A DNA stretch of 34,481 nt from an uncultured Oscillospiraceae bacterium (GTDB lineage Bacteria > Bacillota > Clostridia > Oscillospirales > Acutalibacteraceae), in contig UQOE01000021.1 in the NCBI GenBank assembly GCA_900542575.1, forward strand, positions 1 through 34,481. Direction: 5' to 3'. Below the pieces are notes generated by a model that saw nothing but the letters and a program-made list of their open reading frames with translations, had not been told where the DNA came from and searched no databases. The translations under genes were made by a program, and so were the position numbers. Of the stretch, positions 29,371-34,481 are shown in pieces (position 1 is the first letter of the stretch; the number at the start of each line of letters is the position of its first letter).

Positions 29371-30537
29371 ATGCAGTTTTCAAAACGTCTGGACCGGTTT
29401 GGACCGGAGATCTTTGCCGCGCTGGACAGCCGGCGGCTGGAGCTGGAGAAGGAGGGGAAGACCCTCTACAACATGAGCGTGGGGGCGCCGGATTTTGAGA
29501 CGCCGGAGCACATCCGAAAGACGCTCTCGGAGGCGGCGATGAATCCTGCGAACTGGAAGTACGCCCTCCACGATACCCCGGAGCTTCTGGATGCCGTGGT
29601 CCGCTACTACAAAAAGCGCTATGGCGTCGCCATTACGCCCGACATGGTCTGCAGCTGCTATGGCACGCAGGAGGGCATGGGCCACATTGGCATGGTGCTC
29701 TGCGACGAAGGAGACACAGTGCTTCTGCCGACGCCGTGCTACCCGGTATTTATTGCGGGGGCGAAAATGGCCGGTGCAGAGCCGTGGTATTATCCGATGA
29801 CAAAAGAGACGGACTTTCTGCCGGATGTCTCTACCATTCCCGAAGACGTGGCGAAGAAGGCAAAATACATGGTCGTTTCGCTGCCGGCGAACCCGATGGG
29901 CAGCGTCGGCGACCGGGCGCTGTATGAGAAAATCGTCGCGTTTGCGAAAAAGTATGACATCCTTATTCTGCACGACAACGCCTACAGCGACATCATCTTT
30001 GACGGCGCCGTCGGCGGGAGCTTCCTGGATATTCCCGGTGCGCGGGACGTCGGGGCCGAGTTCTTCAGCCTGTCGAAGTCGTTTGACGTCACCGGTGCAC
30101 GGATCAGCTTTTTGATCGGGCGGGAGGATGTCGTCGCCGCTTTCCGGAAACTCCGGAGCCAGATCGACTTCGGGATGTTCCTGCCTCTGCAGAAGGCGGC
30201 CGTCGCCGCGCTGGACGGACCGCAGGATATGGTGAAAGAGCAGTGCGCCAAATATCAGGCGCGGCGGGATGCCCTCTGCGGCGGACTTCGGGATATCGGA
30301 TGGAAGGTAGCCGACAGCAAGGGCAGCATGTTTGTCTGGGCGCCGATCCCGGAGTCTTACCAGAGCAGCATGGCGTTCTGCCGGGACCTCATGGAGAAGG
30401 CCGGCGTCATCGTGACCCCGGGCGTCAGCTTCGGCCCGCTGGGAGAAGGCTACGTGCGGTTTGCGCTGGTCCTCCCGCCGGAAGAGATTGCAAAGGCGGT
30501 ACAGGCAGTCAGAGAAAGCGGAATTTTAACCGAATAG
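29371..30537 (+). CDS. class I/II PLP aminotransferase
   Basis: A 388-residue fold-type I aminotransferase related to the LL-diaminopimelate/aspartate-type group. It has NMSVGAPDFETPEHI at the N-terminus, NWKYALHDTPELLDAV, the SLPANPMG loop (Asn174), HDNAYSD (Asp202, Tyr205), and the PLP lysine in SLSKSFDVTGARISFLIG (Lys236). The substrate cannot be decided; the short GSMFVWAPIP and YVRFALVLP ends are typical of the group. AGAGGAG is 10 nt before the ATG. It is co-transcribed with the Crp/Fnr gene (10-nt gap), an unusual pairing. Confidence 0.88.
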   Translation: MQFSKRLDRFGPEIFAALDSRRLELEKEGKTLYNMSVGAPDFETPEHIRKTLSEAAMNPANWKYALHDTPELLDAVVRYYKKRYGVAITPDMVCSCYGTQEGMGHIGMVLCDEGDTVLLPTPCYPVFIAGAKMAGAEPWYYPMTKETDFLPDVSTIPEDVAKKAKYMVVSLPANPMGSVGDRALYEKIVAFAKKYDILILHDNAYSDIIFDGAVGGSFLDIPGARDVGAEFFSLSKSFDVTGARISFLIGREDVVAAFRKLRSQIDFGMFLPLQKAAVAALDGPQDMVKEQCAKYQARRDALCGGLRDIGWKVADSKGSMFVWAPIPESYQSSMAFCRDLMEKAGVIVTPGVSFGPLGEGYVRFALVLPPEEIAKAVQAVRESGILTE

Positions 30538-30547
30538 GAGGCGCCCT

Positions 30548-31243
30548 ATGGCCCGTACCAAATCTGTTTTAAGTGAAGAGGAGCTGGTACAGCTTAGCAA
30601 TGCCGGCATCCGTCTGCTGCGCGGTCTCCCCTATGAGGAGCGCTATGAGCTGCTGCGGACCTCTACTTATGTCCGCTTTGCCAGGAATGATACGATTTTC
30701 CAGGAGGGGGACCCGGTCGAGGCCATCTACGTCATCAAGAGCGGGCAGGTTAAGCTCTGCACCTTCAACAGCGAGGGCGAGGAGAAGATCGTCGGTATGT
30801 TCGGGCAGTACGGCGCTATCTGGGAAGGGGTTTACCTTAAGGACAGCATTTACCCATACGACGGAGTCTGTGTGACGCCGGTGGATATGATCATTATCTA
30901 TAAGAAAAAATTCGAGGAGCTGCTCCTTCAGCCGGAGGCGGCCATTCGAACCATCGGCTATTTGAGCCACAAGCTGCACGACGCAAATGAGCGGAACAAG
31001 ATCCTGTCGGCACGGAATCCGAAGCAGCGGATCGCTGGGTTCCTGCTTTACTGGTTCGAGCACAACCGGGAAGAAGTGATGGAGCTGCAGCTTCCGGACA
31101 TTGCGGCGAGCACCTGCATGCGGCCGGAGACTGTGAGCCGAAAAATTGCGGAGCTGGAGCGGGAAGGACTCATTGAGCGGGTCGGCCGGAGCGGCATCGT
31201 CATCCGCAACTACGAGGGCCTCCAAAAAATTTATCGAATTTGA
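30548..31243 (+). CDS. Crp/Fnr-family transcription regulator with FNR-type recognition helix
   Basis: A 231-residue Crp/Fnr regulator: an N-terminal cyclic-nucleotide-binding-type domain (about 30-130, with FQEGDPVEAIYVIKSGQVKL), a dimerisation helix and a winged helix-turn-helix (about 180-215). The recognition helix contains PETVSRKI; the E-x2-SR pattern (Glu194, Ser197, Arg198) is that of FNR and predicts TTGAT half-sites rather than the CRP TGTGA. Only Cys71, Cys108 and Cys190 are present, so the classical FNR N-terminal 4Fe-4S cluster is absent. A perfect TTGAT-N4-ATCAA site overlaps its stop codon and lies before pflA, making it the likely local regulator. What it senses is unknown. 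Confidence 0.88.
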   Translation: MARTKSVLSEEELVQLSNAGIRLLRGLPYEERYELLRTSTYVRFARNDTIFQEGDPVEAIYVIKSGQVKLCTFNSEGEEKIVGMFGQYGAIWEGVYLKDSIYPYDGVCVTPVDMIIIYKKKFEELLLQPEAAIRTIGYLSHKLHDANERNKILSARNPKQRIAGFLLYWFEHNREEVMELQLPDIAASTCMRPETVSRKIAELEREGLIERVGRSGIVIRNYEGLQKIYRI

Positions 31244-31281
31244 TTTAAATCAAAGTAAGTCCAAAATGAAAGTGTTACGAT
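31239..31281 (+). promoter_or_regulatory. FNR-type site and class II promoter of pflAB
   Basis: The perfect palindrome TTTGATTTAAATCAAA (31239-31254) contains the FNR consensus TTGAT-N4-ATCAA, centred at 31246.5. TACGAT (31276-31281) fits a -10; with a start near 31288 the site is centred at -41.5, the standard place for activation by FNR-type proteins. No -35 consensus is seen, which also fits an activated promoter. The site overlaps the stop codon of the regulator gene. Confidence 0.85.
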
Positions 31282-31327
31282 AACTGCGCTGAAGGGAATT
31301 CATCCCCGAAGGCGCAGTTTTTTTTTG
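31282..31327 (+). terminator. intrinsic terminator of the aminotransferase-Crp/Fnr operon
   Basis: AACTGCGC (31282-31289) pairs with GCGCAGTT (31312-31319), with further pairing inside, followed by about nine T residues. The predicted pflA start (about 31288) lies inside the left arm, so only readthrough RNA from upstream can form the full hairpin. Confidence 0.85.
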
Positions 31328-31339
31328 GGAGGTGTTCGA

Positions 31340-32071
31340 ATGGCTGCGACCGCTTATGTCCACTCCACGGAATCCTTTGGCTCGGTGGACGGGCCCGGCA
31401 TCCGGTTCCTGATTTTCCTGCAGGGCTGCCGAATGCGATGCCGCTACTGCCACAATCCGGACACCTGGAAGCAGCACATCGGAGAACAGCGCACAGCGGA
31501 CGATCTTCTGAAGCAGGCCCTGCGCTACAAGACCTACTGGGGCAGCGAGGGCGGCATCACCGTCAGCGGGGGAGAGCCCCTGCTGCAGATCGATTTTCTG
31601 ATTGAGCTGTTCCGCAAAGCGAAGGAGAAAGGCATTAACACCTGCATCGATACGGCGCTGCAGCCGTTCACCCGTGAGGAGCCGTTTTTCTCCAAATTTC
31701 AGGAGCTGATGGAGGTCACCGACCTGCTGCTGGTCGATATCAAACACATAGACCCTGCGGCCCACAAAGATCTCACCGGATGTCCCAACGACAACATTTT
31801 GGACGGGCTCCGGTATCTCTCGGAGACCGGCAAGCCGATCTGGATCCGCCACGTGCTGGTCCCCGGCATCACCGATGACGACCGCTGGTTAAAGCAGACC
31901 GGGGCGTTTATTCAGACCCTGTCCAATGTGAAACGCGTCGACGTCCTTCCCTACCACAATCTTGGCGTGTACAAATGGGAGGAACTCGGCATTCCCTATA
32001 CACTGAAAGAGACAAATGCACCGACAGCAGACCGCGTGGAAAACGCGAAGAATCTGCTGCAGTCAGGATGA
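31340..32071 (+). CDS. pflA: pyruvate formate-lyase-activating enzyme
   Basis: A 243-residue radical SAM activase that installs the glycyl radical on pyruvate formate-lyase in the cytosol under anaerobic conditions. The cluster motif is CRMRCRYC (Cys30, Cys34, Cys37), preceded by the family-typical SFGSVDGPGIRFLIFLQG. It is followed by GGITVSGGEPLLQ, DLLLVDIKH and PYHNLG. ATG 31340 has GGGAGGTG 5 nt upstream; the frame is open for five more codons, which are not used. It precedes pflB by 16 nt; the order activase first, lyase second is the reverse of E. coli. Confidence 0.95.
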   Translation: MAATAYVHSTESFGSVDGPGIRFLIFLQGCRMRCRYCHNPDTWKQHIGEQRTADDLLKQALRYKTYWGSEGGITVSGGEPLLQIDFLIELFRKAKEKGINTCIDTALQPFTREEPFFSKFQELMEVTDLLLVDIKHIDPAAHKDLTGCPNDNILDGLRYLSETGKPIWIRHVLVPGITDDDRWLKQTGAFIQTLSNVKRVDVLPYHNLGVYKWEELGIPYTLKETNAPTADRVENAKNLLQSG

Positions 32072-32087
32072 GAGGAGCTGTCAGACA

Positions 32088-34346
32088 ATGAAGAAGCAGA
32101 TTGAGGCATGGAACGGGTTCAAAGGAACCAAATGGCAGGAGGACATCAATGTCCGCGAGTTCATCCAGAGCAACTACACGATGTACGACGGCGATGAGAG
32201 CTTCCTGGCCGGCCCCACCGAGGCCACCGAAAAGCTCTGGGGACGTCTTCAGGAGCTGCAGAAAGAGGAGCGCGCCAAGGGCGGCGTCCTCGAGTGCGAG
32301 ACCGAGGTTGTCTCCGGTCTTACCTCCTATGGTCCGGGATACATTGACGAGTCCATGAAAGACCTGGAGCAGGTCGTCGGCCTCCAGACCGATAAGCCGC
32401 TCAAGCGCGCCTTTATGCCCTATGGCGGCATCCGCATGGCAGAGCAGGCGGCAGAGACCTACGGCTACAAGGTCAATCCGAAGTTCCACAAGATTTTCAC
32501 AGAGTACCACAAGACCCATAACCAGGCTGTATTCGACGCCTATACCCCCGAGATGCGCAAGGCCCGCCACGCCCATATCATCACCGGCCTGCCGGACACC
32601 TACGGCCGCGGCCGCATTGTCGGCGACTACCGCCGCGTGGCACTGTACGGCATTGACTATCTGATTCAGAAAAAACAGGAGGATATGACGACCCTCGACG
32701 GCCTGACCATGACCGGCGACAAGATCCGCCTCCGCGAGGAGGTCGCCGACCAGATCCGCGCGCTCAACGGCATGAAAGAGATGGCGAAGATCTACGGTTA
32801 CGACATCTCCAAACCGGCCACCAACGCAAAAGAGGCAGTTCAGTGGCTCTACTTCGGCTACCTCGCCGCCATCAAGACGCAGAACGGCGCTGCAATGTCC
32901 GTTGGCCGCATCTCCACCTTCCTGGACATCTATATCGAACGTGATCTTCAGAACGGCACGCTCACGGAGTCCGAGGCCCAGGAGCTCATTGACCACCTCG
33001 TCATGAAGTTCCGCATGGTCAAGTTCGCCCGCATTCCTTCCTACAACGAACTTTTCTCCGGCGACCCGGTCTGGGTCACCCTCGAGATGGCCGGCATCGG
33101 AATGGACGGCCGCCATATGGTCACCAAGAACGACTACCGCTTCCTGCACACCCTGGAGAACATGGGTCCGGCTCCGGAGCCGAACCTCACGGTCCTCTAC
33201 AGCTCCCGTCTGCCGGAGAACTTCAAGCGGTACGCCGCCCACATTTCGGTCACGACTTCCTCGATCCAGTATGAAAACGACTGCGTCATGCGTCCGGTCT
33301 GGGGCGACGACTACAGCATCTGCTGCTGCGTCTCTGCAACGCAGACCGGGAAAGAGATGCAGTTCTTCGGTGCCCGCGCAAACCTCGCCAAGTGCCTCAT
33401 CTACGCCATCAACGGCGGTGTGGACACCAAGACCGGCGACCAGGTCGGCCCGGAGATTGAGCCGATCCGCTCCGAGTACCTCGACTATGGCGAGGTCACT
33501 CACAAGTTTGACTTCATGATGGACTGGCTTGCAGGTCTGTATGTCAACACGCTGAACCTCATCCACTACATGCATGACAAGTATTACTATGAGGCCGCCG
33601 AGATGGCTCTCATCGACACGAATGTCCGCCGTACCTTTGCCACCGGTATTGCCGGATTCTCCCATGTCGTCGACTCTCTCTGCGCCATCAAGTACGCCAA
33701 GGTCAAATGCATCCGTGACCCGGAGACCGGTCTCGTCACTGACTACGAGATTGAGGGCGACTTCCCGCGCTACGGCAACGACGACGACCGCGCCGACGAT
33801 ATTGCCGTCGCCCTGCTGAAGAGCTTCATGAACAAGATCCGTACGCACCACACGTACCGCAACTCGGAGCCGACGACCTCCATCCTGACCATTACCTCCA
33901 ACGTCGTCTACGGCAAGGCCACCGGCGCACTGCCGGACGGCCGCAAGGCGTTCACCCCGTTCGCACCAGGTGCCAACCCGTCCTATGGCGCCGAGAAAAA
34001 CGGCCTGCTGGCATCTCTCAACTCCGTTGCCAAGCTGCCGTATGAGTATGCACTGGACGGCATCTCCAACACCCAGACGATCAACCCCGGTGCCCTCGGC
34101 CACGACGACGAGGAGCGCTCCAGCACCCTCTGGCACATCCTCGACGGCTACTTCGATCAGGGTGCCCATCACCTGAACGTCAACGTCTTCGGCGTTGAAA
34201 AGCTCAAAGATGCCATGGAGCATCCGGAAAAGCCGGAATACGCAAACTTCACCATCCGTGTCTCGGGCTACGCCGTCAAGTTTATCGACCTGACCAGAGA
34301 GCAGCAGCTCGATGTCATCAGCCGTACCTGCCACGAAGTTCTGTAA
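32088..34346 (+). CDS. pflB: formate C-acetyltransferase (pyruvate formate-lyase)
   Basis: A 752-residue pyruvate formate-lyase, which splits pyruvate and CoA into acetyl-CoA and formate. The catalytic cysteines are in YSICCCVSATQTGKE (Cys412-414, corresponding to the E. coli Cys418-Cys419 pair), and the glycyl radical residue is Gly727 in RVSGYAVKF near the C-terminus. The length and both motifs match the functional enzyme. AGAGGAG lies 10 nt before ATG 32088; a longer frame would overlap pflA. Codon use is strongly biased to C-ending codons, unlike the neighbours, as expected for a very highly expressed gene. It is the last gene of the unit. Confidence 0.97.
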   Translation: MKKQIEAWNGFKGTKWQEDINVREFIQSNYTMYDGDESFLAGPTEATEKLWGRLQELQKEERAKGGVLECETEVVSGLTSYGPGYIDESMKDLEQVVGLQTDKPLKRAFMPYGGIRMAEQAAETYGYKVNPKFHKIFTEYHKTHNQAVFDAYTPEMRKARHAHIITGLPDTYGRGRIVGDYRRVALYGIDYLIQKKQEDMTTLDGLTMTGDKIRLREEVADQIRALNGMKEMAKIYGYDISKPATNAKEAVQWLYFGYLAAIKTQNGAAMSVGRISTFLDIYIERDLQNGTLTESEAQELIDHLVMKFRMVKFARIPSYNELFSGDPVWVTLEMAGIGMDGRHMVTKNDYRFLHTLENMGPAPEPNLTVLYSSRLPENFKRYAAHISVTTSSIQYENDCVMRPVWGDDYSICCCVSATQTGKEMQFFGARANLAKCLIYAINGGVDTKTGDQVGPEIEPIRSEYLDYGEVTHKFDFMMDWLAGLYVNTLNLIHYMHDKYYYEAAEMALIDTNVRRTFATGIAGFSHVVDSLCAIKYAKVKCIRDPETGLVTDYEIEGDFPRYGNDDDRADDIAVALLKSFMNKIRTHHTYRNSEPTTSILTITSNVVYGKATGALPDGRKAFTPFAPGANPSYGAEKNGLLASLNSVAKLPYEYALDGISNTQTINPGALGHDDEERSSTLWHILDGYFDQGAHHLNVNVFGVEKLKDAMEHPEKPEYANFTIRVSGYAVKFIDLTREQQLDVISRTCHEVL

Positions 34347-34374
34347 ACGGAATAGAATAGAAGTAAAAAGGGGT

Positions 34375-34419
34375 CGTGTCAAAACGGTAATTAAACCGTT
34401 TTGGCACGGCGCCTTTCTT
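34375..34419 (+). terminator. terminator of pflAB
   Basis: A 14-bp stem with one G-U pair (34375-34388/34395-34408) and a 6-nt loop AATTAA is followed by a T-rich tract. The remaining bases to 34481 show no feature I can support. Confidence 0.9.
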
Positions 34420-34481
34420 TTTCACCGGTTTTGTAGAAAACGGGGCTCATTTTCCATAAAAAGAGAGTACACCAACTTAGA

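Noticed and set aside
31908..34382. 824-residue frame antisense to pflB
   Set aside because: It is a shadow of the strong codon bias of pflB (C-ending codons give long antisense frames); pflB itself is certain.
1..34481. tRNA, rRNA, phage or intact transposase genes
   Set aside because: No cloverleaf-like segment with a TTCGA-type arm, no rRNA-like stretch and no transposase or integrase motif was seen on either strand.

Overview
The window looks like chromosome of an anaerobic, fermentative member of the Bacillota, probably a Clostridia-type gut bacterium. The evidence is strong AGGAGG-type ribosome binding sites with ATG, GTG and TTG starts, a yybP-ykoY manganese riboswitch, a pyruvate formate-lyase operon with an FNR-type site, and YvcK, GlsB and BspA-type LRR proteins. 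Most genes are GC-rich. A few stretches (4775-5602, 14538-15675, parts of 21300-21700 and 25650-27500) are clearly AT-richer and hold the less familiar material. The genus cannot be fixed from the sequence alone.

Layout. 1-2581: a Mn2+ riboswitch drives a CaCA-family cation exchanger, followed by two paralogous small secreted proteins, one carrying 18 cysteines in 46 residues. 2582-4626: a minus-strand operon of a Nudix CoA-pyrophosphatase-like enzyme (apparently with an AUC start) and an acidic amino acid/Na+ symporter. 4775-5994: a two-domain secreted protein and a Cys-less ArsC/Spx-like protein. 6118-11633: a nickel/peptide-type ABC importer (binding protein, two permeases, one fused double ATPase) with a SAM methyltransferase. 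11669-14511: divergent YvcK and YgiQ-type radical SAM genes. 14550-14820: an unexplained array of GGGGA-N23-TCCCC elements in front of an orphan PD-(D/E)XK-like nuclease gene (14899-15675). 15743-18210: diaminopropionate ammonia-lyase plus a DUF362 protein behind a structured RNA with its own promoter and terminator. 18221-21296: an operon of a DMT transporter with a His-rich tail, RNA 2'-phosphotransferase (KptA) and DUF2252.

21383-25810 is bounded by two direct copies of a roughly 200-bp repeat with a perfect 15-bp inverted repeat. Between them are an ABC ATPase fused in frame to half a permease, under a promoter with two CsoR/CstR-like operators, and a tightly coupled four-gene minus-strand operon (PPOX-like, coiled-coil membrane protein, LUD, GlsB). 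25824-29242: an LRR protein, ACT and GNAT proteins, an intergenic cluster of GGTACC elements, RlmD-type rRNA methyltransferase and a DUF3841-like protein. 29371-34346: an aminotransferase and a Crp/Fnr regulator, then pflA-pflB behind a perfect TTGAT-N4-ATCAA site that overlaps the regulator's stop codon. The regulator carries the E-x2-SR recognition motif expected to read that site, so the last 5 kb looks like a self-contained anaerobic control unit.

Recurring themes are metal and redox handling (Mn riboswitch, Cys-rich and His-rich proteins, CsoR-like operators, nickel-type importer) and unusual non-coding DNA in the intergenic regions. No rRNA, tRNA, CRISPR array or intact insertion sequence was recognised.
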